Shown here: positions 33,131 through 45,600 of the stretch, one piece after another
Position numbering within the stretch: position 1 is the stretch's first letter
Layout: each line of letters begins with the position of its first letter
NCBI RefSeq assembly: GCF_009727055.1
Contig: NC_052359.1
Span: forward strand, 18,705,322-18,769,321
From: Benincasa hispida
Taxonomy: Eukaryota > Streptophyta > Magnoliopsida > Cucurbitales > Cucurbitaceae
DNA length: 64,000 nucleotides
Direction of reading: 5' to 3'
Notes under the pieces: generated by a model
What the model was told of the DNA's origin: nothing
Databases searched by the model: none
The model's input: the letters and a program-made list of their open reading frames with translations, nothing else
Position numbers and translations under genes: made by a program

Positions 33131-34789
33131 TCCAAAAAATCTAGAGTTTGTTTCAACAAAAGAATAATAAACAATTAGGAAAGAGTGATTGACCCTATAT
33201 TTGTTAACCAAATGGGCTACATTTATTATTATTATTATTATTTTGGCTACCTATGGAAATTACAAGACTTTACAATTGCTCAAGAATGATTTTCTGGATC
33301 TTCTCTAAAGAAAAAAAGCTCATAATCACTCAATGAAAAAAAAAAAAAAAAAAAAAACTGAAAACCCTTCAATGAAGATAAAAGATTCATTGCTGTAACA
33401 AACAGAAGAAAAAACCTATGATTCTCAATTTCTTGTTTAGCCAAAAACCCACAATTTTTTTCTGAAATTCTATGTTTTCTTATTGTTGTTAAACACAACA
33501 CCCACGACTCTCTCTCTCTGGAGGTATAAGTATATGTCGGATATACAAATAGTATACTAGAAAATGTAAACATATATCTGCATGTATTATAATATTTTTT
33601 TTTTTGTGTGTGTTTATAAATATATTAAAAAATGTAAATATACATTGCATAAATTGTCACGTATATAAGATGATATATTGTACAAATTGTCTTATATTTA
33701 TTTATCAAATATACCCTGATTTATTTCTAGAAAATTCAAATATATATACTGCTGTATAAATTAAATATATTTTGTTTTCTCCTTCAAAGCTTGTTGCCGA
33801 TTCTTGCTTTCATTTATGAGGGAAATAATTTTCAAACTTTTATAGAAACTTTTCTTACTTATGTATAGATTTTGAAAAGAAAACCGTTTTGAGACGTTCA
33901 TAATCGCAAAAAACTTCTCTTACATGCTTATCATTATATATATATATATATATAAAAGTGAATGGTAAAGAAGGCTAAAAATGTAAATTGAGTTAAGGTT
34001 AGACATCGGTGGAATGCAGACTTAGCTATTGGCAGCTAATTTCTCCAAGTTTGTTAGAGTTTGATTGAAGAGCTGGGATGATGGTCAGCAAAATTTTGGG
34101 CCATCAACAAAATATGCTTTGATGAAAGGAAGTTGGAATTGTAGAATATATGGTTTGGACCATAAGTTGCTTCTAATTGATGACCGTCGTGCAATTGACT
34201 CACGAAGTTATCAAAATAAATAAATAAAATAAAATGACAATCTCCAATTTCAAAATCTATTAAAAAATAATATCTTTGTTTCCATATATTATACAATTTT
34301 CTTTTCAAAATAGGAAAAAATTAGAAAAAAGAAAGCATAAAGATCCCTTAAAAATAGAGCACCAAACGTACAGGTATGTGAGGTTAAATCTGGCAAGTAC
34401 ACTCTCTCCCCTAAGCCTACTTTAACTGCTTGTAGTCATTTTTATTAAAAGTTAAAAATAGACATCTTTCAAAATGGACTCCCAATTTTATCAATTCCTT
34501 ACAATTTCTCCTAAAGACAATACAAGTAGGGGGTTAATGAAAAATGGGTAAAACATTTCAATATTAGGATTAGCTCCCTCATTTGCAGGGGATGGGAATG
34601 GAGACTTTTTTTTTTTCCTCAATTATATCCTTGGTATATACTAGTATTTGCCTCAACCCATTCTAACCACCCAAATTTCGAGTTTATACACATAAAATAA
34701 AATACAAATTTCGAAAGATGAGGGATTGATTTTAGACTTGTTTAAAATTGGATTTGTATTTTTAATATTTTTTTTTTTTAATTTTGTAA
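33131..34789. other. AT-rich intergenic DNA with microsatellites
   Basis: (ATT)n near 33,221-33,243, poly-A near 33,336-33,357 and (AT)n near 33,935-33,955. No gene recognised. Confidence 0.55.
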
Positions 34790-35400
34790 CACCCCAAGTA
34801 TCACTTGTTAGTTGTCCATAGATCCGGAAGGTAGTTGTTTCGTCATGTAAACCACCACCTTGAAAGTAAATTCGGCACGATCGTAGTGTGAATCATTCTT
34901 GTCCGTTGCTCTCCAAGGTTAACACAATGCCCCCTTCAAACGTGCACTCTTTGAACGGACGGTTGGAATCACAACAGGAGAAGTGTTTGCAAGGAACTAA
35001 TTTTTCAAATCTGAAACTCTGGTTTTGTAAAGCTATCAAGAAGAAGAAGGAGGTAAACGGTTATAAACGTTTGAAAAACAATAAATTCATATAAGAAAAA
35101 ATAATTGCATCATTAAAAACCCTAAACGTTTTTACTTTTAAAACATTTAACGTTTAATATTTTGTAAAAAGTTCAAACAAAAAAATTAAACTATTTCTTT
35201 TTTTTTTTTGCGCAAGCAGGGTTACCCAAAGCCAAACCAAAAGGGTTATACTTTCACCACCATTACAAGTCCCTAGAAGTGGTCTTCTATATATACCATC
35301 TATCCACTCCTTAATTCTCCAATGTAGGACAAGTGAAAGGTGTTACTCCCATGTCCAAGAGTCCCCCACGAATGAACTACAGGCTCTAAAAATTTGATAG
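34790..35400. repeat. LTR-like remnants, including a minus-strand TCCTACATTG/TATA pair
   Basis: TGTAACACCCC at 34,786-34,796 is a frequent LTR start in plant retroelements. On the minus strand GTCCTACATTG (35,330-35,320) is separated by exactly 24 bases from TATATATAG (35,295-35,287), the same geometry as at 31,218. The 68-codon plus-strand frame here is not convincing. Confidence 0.4.
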
Positions 35401-35894
35401 AAAGAAGATGATGATTCTAAGCAATGAAATGATAGTAAACTTAAGCATCAATATCTTGCAATTTGAATTGATGCATAGTGATATGATGCAACAACTGCAT
35501 TCACAAAGGTGAGTTACCTTTTGAACTTTTGTGAATTCTGGTTGAACCCCCCCACAATACGTTTTAATCCTTTTAATTTCTCTCTTGATTCTACGATAAA
35601 ATCATGCAATTAAAGCCATTTGGGCTTTTCACATAGAACCTTGGGTCATCGTGAAAACTCTAGAAAGAGACCCTCAAACTCTTTTATAGAAGGTAACCCA
35701 CACCTTCACTTTCACGTTGGATGCTTCATCAAGTCTATCATAATAGGTCACTCAAAATCGTGCCATGAAAACTTTAGAGATTATCCATCAAATGTATTGC
35801 AATAAATCACCCAACATAAAGGGTTATGGGTCATTCACAAATTATCCATCAAGTCTATCGCAATAGACCACCCAAAATAAATGGTTATGGATCA
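35401..35894. repeat. Short degenerate direct repeats at the 3' side of copia 2
   Basis: Between 35,690 and 35,890 the words TTATCCATCAA, TATYGCAATA, CACCCAA.ATAAA and GGTTATGG.TCA recur two to three times with a period of roughly 60-90 bases. The position, just downstream of the minus-strand pol end, suggests 3' untranslated sequence of the element. Confidence 0.5.
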
Positions 35895-37300
35895 CACTAA
35901 GTGTTTGAGTCCCATACTAGTTGAAGACTCTAGGATTACTCTTCTTGTTAGGCCTTTGGTGAGAGGATCTGCTAAATTCCTCTAAGACCTTACATACTCT
36001 AAGGAGATAATTCCTTCCTTCAATAGTGATTTCACACCTCCATGTCTCAGACGAATATGCCTTCTTTTGCCATTATACACACCATTCTTGGCAATACCTA
36101 TGTCAACCTGTGAATCACAATGTAGAGATGTTGGTAAGAAGCTCCCCATAATGGCACGTCTCCTAATAGACTTCTTAGTCATTCTGCTTCTTGTCCAACT
36201 AGCTCAAGTGCTATAAACTCTAGCGCCATGGTGGATTGTGCTATACAAGTATGTTTAGCTGATTTCCATGAAATAGATCCTCCGCCAAGTATAAATACGT
36301 ATCCATTAGTTGGACTTACTTCATCGTTATCTCTTATCAAGTTTGCATCATAATATCCTTCTAACACTTCAAGAAAATTATTGAAATGCAGACAAAAATC
36401 CATTGTACCTCTGAGGTACCTTAGCAAACGACGAAGTGCTGTCTAATGATCCTTATTAGGATTATGAGTATATCTACTTAGTCTACTCACAACATATGCA
36501 ATAAAGAGCCTAGTACAGTTCATAAAAAACATAATACCATCAATAATTTTTACTTATTCAAGTTGAGAAACACTGTCACCCATATTCTTCTTAAGACTCA
36601 TACTAGGATCATAGGTGTTCTTACAAGTGTAAAATCAAAACTGTCAAATCTCTTTAACAACTCTTCAATATAGTGTGACTGACATAAAAAGAAACCATTT
36701 TTAGTTTTTTTTTTTTTATCTTAACACCAAGTATCACGTTAAATTTACCCAAATTTTTCATTTCAAATTGTGAGGATATAAATAACTTGGTGTTGTTAAT
36801 TATATATATATTTGTACAAATGATCAACATATCATCAACCTACAAACAGATAATTATACAATCAGCTCAAAATGACTTTGAGTAAACACAAGTGTCAGAA
36901 CAGTTTACCTTAAAACCATTGTTTATCAAAGTGTTGTTTCATACCATTGTTTAGGAGCTTGTTTCAGACCGACCTTATTTTCTTGACCAATAACAATAAA
37001 ACCTTCAGGTTGTGTCATATATATTTCCTCTTCTAAGTCTCCATTGAGAAATGTTGTCTTTATATCCATCTGATGTATTAGAAGGCCACGTATTGCAGCA
37101 TAGGCTATAAAAGCTCTAATTGTGGCTATTTTAGTCCCAGATGAATAGGTATCAAAATAGTCTATGCCTTGCTTTTGTGTGTATCCCACAACCACTAGTC
37201 TAGCCTTAAACTTATCTAGTATACCATCAAGTCTCATTTTCTTCTTAAAGATCTATTTACACCTAATGGGTTTATTTCCTTTAGGAAGTTCCACTAATTT
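35895..37300 (-). pseudogene. copia 2 pol: reverse transcriptase and RNase H
   Basis: RT blocks: FKARLVVVGYTQKQGIDYFD, HQMDIKTTFLNGDLEEEIYM and GLKQAPKQWY, near 37,220-36,930. The YVDD region reads stop-VDDML because the codon at 36,842-36,840 is TAG. RNase H follows: MLRYLRGTMDFCLHF, YYDANL, TNGYVFILGGGSISWKSAKH and CIAQSTMALEFIALE (36,427-36,179). After a break come LHCDSQVDIGIAKNGVYNGK, RHIRLRHGGVKSLL and LADPLTKGL. Several stops and frame changes make it inactive. The wording differs from copia 1, so this is a separate lineage. Confidence 0.88.
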
Positions 37301-38164
37301 CCATGTTTGATTCATAACTAAAAAATCTAATTTACTCTTGATTTCCTCTTACCAAAAACTGGAATCTACCGAGATTAAAAGCTTCTTGATACGTTTTTAG
37401 ATCCTCATCTATTAAATACATGCAAGAAAATTGATTGTCTATTTTATCTTAATTTTCAACTAGAAAGGTAGTAGGAAAATTAGGTCCAAAATCCTTACTA
37501 AACCTTTGCCTTTTACTTCTTCTAGGCTCTAATTCAAGTGTGTTATTAGGGCTAGAAAAAAAAGAGTTCAGATATTTCATCAATGCTTGAAGTAATAGCA
37601 CTTTGATCATTGAATAAATTATCTACTGATTTATCACAAGTTTTAATCATGAAAAAAACAAGCTAAAAAAATAAAACATATCTATATTCACACAGTGAAT
37701 TATCACTTAAACACATAAATCTATATGTAGCACTATATTTGCATAACCAATGAAAACTCAATAAAAAAAATTTAGATCCTATCGTGGGTTTCATGATTTA
37801 TGGATATTCTACCTTAGCTAAGCATCCCTACACTCTTAAGTAATCCAGGTTAGGTGGATAACCCTTTCATAACTCGTAGGGAGTCTTGTCTAGCTTTTTG
37901 TGAGGAACCCTATTAAGAATAACAGGTAGAAAGCACGGCTCCCCCCCTCCCTCCCCATGTTATCGGATAATCCAGAAGTTAATGACATAAGATTTATCAT
38001 TTATTTTAAAGTTATATTTTAATGTTCTACTATGCCATTTTGTTGAGGTGAATATAAAGTAATTACTTCAAAATTTAAAAATGAATTCTTTGATTTGTGA
38101 CGAAAAAGTATTAGCCATTGTGGACCACACAATTTTTTCTAACTTGTGTAACTTGTGACATTTT
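37301..38164 (-). pseudogene. copia 2 pol: integrase C-terminal region
   Basis: Minus-strand fragments include VITLYSPQQNGIVEH (last catalytic Glu region, near 38,050), then KTPYEL and KGYPPNLDYLRV.GCLAKVEYP (near 37,890-37,800), SATYRFMCL, and LEPRRSKRQRFSKDFGPNF before the RT. Stops occur throughout. Confidence 0.8.
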
Positions 38165-39830
38165 GTACCCAAAACAAATGTGTTATGACCTCCCCCTCTA
38201 TGCCCTACAGTAATGATTGCTCCAGAATATTTTCGATTGCTCATTCGAGAATTACAATCTTTGGCTTTGGAATCAAATAATTCAAAATGACTTTTAAAAT
38301 GAAATGGCTATAATAGAGTTTTTATTACTCGTATTAATAGCTCTCTAGGAGGAATGTTTTTAGCAATACTAAATATTTCATGTCAAAAAGGGAAAGTTCG
38401 AAACAAGTGGGATTTTTTAGCCAATTTTTGTTTTCGTAATTGAAAACAATGAGTTATTGGTATTTAACATTAAGACTGATGGATTCGTAATTCGATGTAT
38501 CTGTTCAATCTAGAAGAAGTCGAAGAATTTTTGGGAAAATTAGACATTCTCAAAATGGAAAAGAATTTTGCATAAATTTGAAATCCCCAAATCTATTTAT
38601 AGTACCCAATCGGATTGAGCTGCTACTTGTTAAGTATGGAAGGAAATCAGATCTGCTACTTAGTATCGACAATAGGTCTGAAAAGTATCTGTAATGTGAT
38701 GGTCTAAATCTCTGAGCTAAGCGAGCTCACATAACAGACATAATATCGAATAAATCATTTTCTTCTTTTGTAAATTTACCAATGGCTAAAGTCATCATAA
38801 ATGGAGAATAGAAAAAAAATGAAGGGAACAAAGGATTCTAGAAGGAAGATGAAAATGTCATTTTTGGGAGAAGTTTGAAAATCTCTATTACTAGTCCTTT
38901 GTCAAATTTAAAATGGAGGAATTTCAAGGATATTTAAAACTTGAGAAATCTTGCCAAATTGCTTGAGTCCTATGCTTTTTTTAACCGAATAGTGGTAGCC
39001 GTGGGAATTTTTCTTGTCACTCGACTTCTTCCACTTTTTATAGGGAATAGTAACCAAATCCCCAAATCTATGAAGTTTCCCCAAACATTGACTCTTTGCT
39101 AAGAGGGGCTAAAACTCCAAAAATTAGAAATGCCAAAATAGGAATAATTGAATAGTTGAGAATTTTGTGAAAGGTTTTCTATGAAAGGTTTCATTAACTC
39201 TTAATTCATGTTGAGTTGCCGCTATTGAAATAGTTTTTCTGACTATATTTTTGGAGTTGTGAAAAAACCAGTTTCTTCCATAGTTTGGACCTTAGCAGAG
39301 ATGGAAACAAACAACTATCGTAGGCCCTAATAAAAACAAGTCATTCCCAAAATACAGTAGAAAAATAATAGGCGGTTGAAGAAATTAAGGAAGAAGTAGG
39401 AAAAAATATATTGGGTCTAATGTCAGATCCACAAGGACAAATGATTGAGTTTTTTTTTTTTTTTTTTTTCTTTTTTCAAAATCAAAGGAGCGAATAATTA
39501 ATCAATTCTTTTTATTCTTTCTTTTTTGTTTCCATCTAATCAGTTTATATTTTAGGATAAAAAAGATGAACCAAGAATTCTCTGGGTCTTATTGTTAAGA
39601 ATATTGAATTTTCAATTGGCTAGAATCCGTTACTTGAACGAAACTAGATCTCATGTCAATGGAATCTTTATGATCAAAACCCTATCATTTCTTCCCCCTC
39701 ACCCCCACTTCCTTGATTTTTTTCTTAAAAATTTTTTGAGATGGATCCAGAAAAAGGGCGTTCGAGTTAAAAAAGACCCTTGAATATATTTGATTTATTT
39801 TTTACTGAGAAAAACTCGTGATACTGTTTA
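38165..39830. other. Foreign block inside copia 2 with short organelle-like stretches
   Basis: It does not read as copia on either strand. Short stretches resemble plastid genes as I remember them. 38,223-38,184 (minus) encodes GAIITVGHRGGGH, like ribosomal protein L2. 38,301-38,362 (plus) encodes MAIIEFLLLVLIA then LGGMFL, like NdhB. 38,913-38,957 (plus) encodes MEEFQGYLKLEKSCQ, like the start of maturase K. 38,732-38,691 (minus) contains GCTTAGCTCAGAG, like a plastid tRNA-Thr 5' half. Each stretch is short and degraded and their order is not that of a plastome. A shuffled organelle-DNA insertion is a hypothesis. Later sequence (39,000-39,830) is unidentified, with a long poly-T at 39,450. 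Confidence 0.35.
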
Positions 39831-41060
39831 ATTCACGGAATTCCTTAAGAAAAGTGTTACTATATTCACCTTCTCTAACAGATCTAATTTTTTTTACTTT
39901 TCTATCTAATTGATTTTCTACTTACGTTTTGAATTTCACAAACATGCTGTAAACTTTTGTATATTTAGAATAATTATCGATAAAAGATATATAATGTTTT
40001 TTAACATCTCTACTCATAGTGTTTCTAAAATCAGCTAGATTTGTGTGAATTAGCTCAAGTAATTTCGTACTACGTGTTGTTATTGATTTAAAATGTTTTT
40101 TTCACAAATTTTGCTTTTACACAAATTGGGCATCTATCAATTTCATGTGAATCAAATACATTAATTAGATTCAATTTTTTAAGCCTTTTAATTGATGCAA
40201 CATTAAGATGTCCTAATCTACCATGCCACACATCAAGGGATTCAACCATATAAGCAAAATTAGAGGCATTTTCATTCATGGAAATAGGAACAAAAATAAC
40301 ATTTTAAACAAACACACCATCAGACAGATATTCCTTACCAACAAAGTCACCATTTTTCGTGATGATAACCTTGTCAGCTTCAAACACAATCCTAAACCCC
40401 ACTTTGTTCAACAGACTCCCCAACATCAAATTCCTACACAAAGAAGGAACAGACAATATCACTAAGGGATACAGTTTTTCTATAAGTAAGTTTCAATAAA
40501 ATCTTCCCCTTCCCAAGAATGCTAGCAATTGCTGAATTTCTCATGAAAACACATTCACCATTGTTGGTGTCCTAGAAGTCATGAAAAAGATCCTAGTTTG
40601 AGCAAAAATGCCTTGATGCACTAGTCTCTAACATTCAATGAGACTTTTTATCCACTAGATTTTCCTCCAAGTCCATTGTAGCAATGATATTTTTTCCAAC
40701 AAGGTTGGCCCGTGGGACTAGTTTAGTAGAAGTACAATTTTGATTTGGCCTTCAGTTTCACTAGGTTCTTTGGTAGGATTTCACTAGGTCACTTTGGATT
40801 TCTCTATTCATCCACTAACGGCCTTATATTGACCCTTCTTCTACAATGTCTTTGCTGTTTGTTTCCCTTTGTTTTTAAACCTGTATTTCATATTTGAAGA
40901 TTCAACAAGATTAGCAATAACTGAATTAACAGATAAAGAATTCTGCTTATCTTTCTATCTGTTTGCCACTTTAGTGCACATGTGACTAATTAACTCCTGG
41001 AGCGTCAAATCTTTTTTTTTTTTTTTTTTTGTGCTTTAGGTGGTTACGATAGTCACTCCA
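39831..41060 (-). pseudogene. copia 2: gag-side region and GAG-pre-integrase
   Basis: The 63-codon frame at 40,279-40,088 contains LDVWHGRLGHLNVASIKRL and IDRCPICVKAKFVKKTF, the H..H..C..C zinc-binding region before copia integrases. To its right, scattered minus-strand words agree with protease and gag but are too broken to delimit. A poly-T/poly-A run lies at 41,011-41,029. Confidence 0.7.
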
Positions 41061-41065
41061 AGATA

Positions 41066-41276
41066 GTGTTGGATTACAAAAATATGTAGCGGAAGAAAAC
41101 AAAATTTGAGTTGCAATCTTCTCCAATTGAAGTCGTGGACCACCAAGAGATTTTTTTTACTATTCTCAGTCTTGAATTTGAGTGGTGGAACTCACAATTG
41201 GGCTGAATTTGTGAAGGTTTTGGTGTGCGTTTGAAGAGAGGGAAAATCGTTTCTGCATAAACTTGTTTTCAGCCTT
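41066..41276 (-). mobile_element. Copia 2 5' LTR, U5 part (left of the CACTA insertion)
   Basis: On the minus strand it ends GTAATCCAACA with an upstream CTTCCGCTACATATTT, comparable to other family-A LTR ends. It is cut by CACTA 1 at CTT (41,274-41,276) and resumes at 49,501. Confidence 0.6.
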
Positions 41277-41530
41277 CACTACAAGAAAAAGAAGCTCTCC
41301 CGATGCCTAAATCCGTCGTCGTGTGATCGATCGTCGAGAGATAGGGTCTCTCTCGACGATGTAAAGGACTGTCGGGAGATAAGACCTATCTCCCGATGCG
41401 GTAAAGAACCATTGGGAGATAGGTTCTATCTCCTGATGCGGTAAGTTATTCGTTGGAAGTTCCTTAGGAACTTCCGACGGCCGTCGATAGCCCTCGAGAT
41501 TCGATCTGGTATGTACCCAGATCGGGCAGC
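41277..41530 (+). repeat. Left subterminal repeats of CACTA 1
   Basis: CTCCCGATGC, CTCTCGACGATG, CTGTCGGGAGATAAG, ATCTCCCGATGCGGTAA and CATTGGGAGATAGG recur in both orientations. They match the style of the right subterminal region and are likely transposase-binding sites by analogy with TNPA motifs of En/Spm. Confidence 0.85.
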
Positions 41531-42625
41531 CTCTCTTCTTCCCCAATAACCCCAATCTGAAAAATAAACCCTAACGTTGCCGTTCCCTCTTGATCAATTC
41601 GCTGGTCGCCTGTCGTCGTCGCTCGTCTGTTGTCCACCGTTCGGCTGCCTCTCGCATGTCATTCGTTGTTTTCTTGCCGCTCGCAAGCTCCGATTCAGAT
41701 CTCCGTGTCTATCGCTCGTCGCTTGCAAGCTTCGATTCAGATCTTCGTGCCTGCTGCTCGCCGCTCGTAAGTACCGATCGCCGTTCCGGTTCACTCCGAT
41801 TCAGATCTCCGTTCGCCATTTGGTATCCTTTTGATCGCCTTCCGATTTAGATTCAGTTTCACTCCGTTCGCTCCAATTCAGTTTCGATCGCCTTTCAATC
41901 GCCTTCTGGTTCAGATCTTCGTTCGCCGTTCGATTCAGATTGTCGTTTGTTGTTCGCTTTGATTTGTTTACCGCTCCGGTGTCCTTCGTAAGCTTTTAAC
42001 CGATTCGCCAACACCCCTTTCATTTCCTTTCTCTTATTTTGCAAATTCAGGCCATTGTTTCATTTCCAATCACTTTGAAATTCGATTACTCTTGCTTTGA
42101 TTTATTGTCATTTAGCATCTATGAACATTTAATCTTCAATCTTCTTAAAAGTTATCTCATGGTCTCTAATGATGAACATGGATAGAAAACTGGTTTTAGA
42201 AGTTGATGATTTTCTTGAGTTTTCATTATGAAGCCTAAAATTTGGAATGACAATTTATTTTTTTATTTAATGAGCTATATTTGATATCTCAGAATATCCT
42301 TTGATAGTGGATGTCCTAGAATATTGGTTCTTTCAGTATAAAATTAGACATATTGTTTGAAGTTAGCAGCTATTGTTGGGTTGTGCAATTGTTTCAAATT
42401 GGAAGCTATTGTTTGTGCAATGGTTGCTATTTCTGCAATTGTTGTCCTCAATCCCCGCTGATAGAGATGTTTTTGGAAGCTATGAAAATCTATCTACAAG
42501 TTGTAAAAATTTGGCTGTGTCCTTTGTCCTTTGATCAAATTGTTTATTAAATTAATCAAAATTCATGCTTAATATAAGTTATTGTTTTGGATTAAAAGTT
42601 GGTTAGAAAATATTTATTTTTAAGG
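41531..42625 (+). promoter_or_regulatory. CACTA 1 leader: GC-rich repeats then AT-rich intron-like stretch
   Basis: Between 41,570 and 41,990 the words CGATTCAGATCTCCGTTCGCC, CTCGTCGCTTGC and variants recur four or more times, giving CpG-rich sequence. This is followed by AT-rich DNA up to the transposase ATG. The short Ser/Arg-rich frames on both strands follow from the repetition. Promoter and untranslated leader is the likely role, by position. Confidence 0.5.
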
Positions 42626-45600
42626 ATGAATAAAGAATGGATTAAAATAAGGAATAAGTTATCAGTGGAGTATAGAGAAGAAGTATCCCAGTTTTTAGAT
42701 GTGGCGAAGTTTCATGTTAATGATTCTGGATGAATAAGATGTCCATGCAAGAATTGTATGAATTCAATTTGGAAAAAAATAGATATTGTGGAACAACATC
42801 TATTAACATATGGAATATCTCCCACATACTGTGAATGTGTATATCATGGAGAGCCAGTAAACTTATCTAGAGGTTTTGAAAGTCATACAACTCATTCAAT
42901 ACACAATGTTGAAGTAGATAGTATAGAGGGTAATGTTGTCGAAGAAAATGAGATGTTGAATCTTATAAACGATCTACAAGTTCCAATTGAAAACGAAGAT
43001 GCAAATGAAGAAGAGATTGAGAATGAAATGTCCTCTAATAGTCAAGAAAGAGATACCACGAACTTATTCGAGGATTTAATAACCGAAGCATGTAATGAAC
43101 TATATCTTGGTTGTTCGCAATTTTCGTCCTTCAACTTTTTAGTGAAGTTGATGCATATCAAAGTTCTCAATGGCTGGAGTAACAAATCGTTTGACATGTT
43201 GTTGGAATTGTTAAAAGCAGCGTTTCCAGCTGGCACCACTATACCTACTTCCTTTTATGAAGCTAAGCGAAATTTGCGTGATTTAGGCCTAGGTTATAAG
43301 TCTATTCATGCGTGCAAATATGATTGCGTATTGTATTGGAAAAAATTTGCAGATTTGCAACAATGCCCCGTTCGTGGTGAGTCTCGGTACAATATTAAAA
43401 TTTTTATTTCCATTTGTTTTTTATTCAAACCTAATACTGCGGAGGAAATTAAGTGAAGTACTCTAGACTTAAAGCCCCAATTCGTATTCTTTTTATATGA
43501 TGGCAAGGGTAAAAATATACCTCATAAGGTATTGCGTCATTTTCCATTGATATCGAGTTGAAACGGAGGATGTTTTGCGACATCCAGCTGATGCAGAGGG
43601 GTGGAAACATTTTGATCGTGAATTTCCTCATTTCACTTTAGATCCCCGAAATATTAGTATGTGGCCTGTGGTGATAATTCCTTATAATTTGCCCCCTTGG
43701 AAATGCATGAAGGAAACAAACATCTTCATGTGTTTGCTCATATCTGGTCCAAAATCTCCTGGAAAGGAAATTGATGTTTACTTATAGCCATTGATTGAAG
43801 AGTTGAAAGAGTTATGGACAATTGGTGTGCAAACTTATGCTTCTATTACCGGTGAGTTTTTTCAACCATATATCATCTTATTATGGACTATTAATGACTT
43901 ACTGCATACGGTGACCTATCTAGCTGGAGTACAAAAGGTTATCAAGCATGTCCAATATGCAAAAAAGATAATTCCTCCTTCGGGATAAGAGAAAAAATAT
44001 TATTTATGGGACATCGATGTTGTCTTCTAGAGAATCATAGTTGGCACCGAAGTAGGCAACATGATGGAAAAGTTGAACGTAGACCTCCTCCAGTCATAAT
44101 GAATGGAGAAGAGATCTTAAAACAAATAAATACGTTGAACTTTTCTATGCTTAGTAAACATCCATCGAAGAAAGATAAAAAAAGAAAACGAATTCTAAAC
44201 TGGACTAAGAAAGTATTTTTTTTCCAACTACCATATTGGTCCAGACTATTATTACGGCATAAATTGGATGTAATATATATTGAAAAAAAACATATGCGAT
44301 AATTTGGTGGGCACATTGTTAAATATTGAAGAAAAGACAAAGGATACAACGAATGCTCAATTAGACTTACAAGATCTGAAGATAAGAAAGGACTTACACT
44401 TGATATAGGTCGATAACAGATTTGTAAAACCACATGCAGTGTACACATTAACTAATAGTGAACGGATTTTGTTTTGTAAGTGTTTGAAATCAATGAAATT
44501 TCCTGATGGATTCGTGTCTAACATATCACGATGTGTGAATGACAAAGATGGAAAAATATCAGGGCTGAAAACACACGACTGTCATATGTTGCTTCACAGA
44601 TTACTTCCTATTGGTATTCGAGCATACCTACCGAAGAACGTATCCACTGCTATTGTTGAATTTGTACATTCTTTTGCGACTTATGTGCTAAAATAATACG
44701 CATAAGTGATTTGAACAGACTATAAGCAGACATCATAGTCATACTTTGTAAGTTGGAGAAAATATTCCCGTCTGCCTTCTTCAATGTAATGGTACACCTT
44801 GTAGTTCATCTACCATATGAAACTAAATTGGTGGGTCCAGTTAGTTACAATTGGATGTATCATATTGAAAGAAGTGTATGAACATTAAAATAATTTGTAC
44901 GGAAGAAAGCACGTCTTGAGGGGTATATAACGGAAGCATATGCAATGAATAACTCATGGAATTTCTGCTCGTGTTATCTATGTGTGATTGAAATGAAATT
45001 CAATAGAGATGAATGAAATGATGATAACATTCCCGATCATAAGATATTTGGTGAATTTGAATTATTTAGGCAAAGGGTACGACAATTAAGGGCGTCAATT
45101 TTACGGACGCTATGAACGAAGGAAAAGCATATCGCACATTAGTACATTCTCAACAATTGTAAAGAAATAACAGACTATCGTAAGTACGTTTTAAACTTTA
45201 TAAATTTCTAAGTTCTAGGATAAATCCTTTGATATAATTTTCAAATGATAAATTTTCTAGGCAACACTTGAGGTTAATTCGTCGTGAAACTCAAATAACC
45301 TCTGACTTATATATAAGACATCAACACAATTTTCCCCATTGGTTCAGATCTCAAGTATATATAGCATTGGAAGTTGAGAGATGATTCATTGTTTGTAGTC
45401 ATTTTTAATGTATAATTAATTATCATGTTCTACAACGGCGCGAGAGGGAAGATATCTTTGATGATTTCTTTTCACTTGCAATGGGACCTTCGTCTGAGGA
45501 GCGCTCTTACAATGGATGCTTTGTTAATGGGGTACGATTTCACACTGTAGAGTGTGATAATCTTCGAGCTACACAAAATAGTGGAGTCCTAGTGGCCGGG

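Larger units (their letters stand above)
35895..41065 (-). mobile_element. Second copia element, minus strand, interrupted
   Basis: The expected order on the minus strand is recovered: gag remnants (about 41,060-40,500), GAG-pre-integrase (40,279-40,088), integrase C-terminal part (about 38,160-37,750), reverse transcriptase (37,237-36,440) and RNase H to the pol end (36,430-35,895). A 1.6-kb block of unrelated sequence (38,165-39,830) sits inside the integrase. The 5' LTR lies to the right and is split by a CACTA transposon. The 3' LTR was not found. Confidence 0.8.

Noticed and set aside
38691..38732. tRNA-like sequence (minus strand)
   Set aside because: Only the 5' half resembles a tRNA. 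The anticodon arm and T arm do not fold, so it is not annotated as a tRNA gene.
41577..41850. Two overlapping 85-codon frames rich in Ser/Arg/Phe
   Set aside because: Both arise from the same CGATTCAGATCTCCG-type repeat in the CACTA 1 leader. Neither resembles a protein family.
44035..44448. 137-codon minus-strand ORF
   Set aside because: Antisense shadow of the CACTA 1 transposase core, whose plus-strand residues are clearly conserved.
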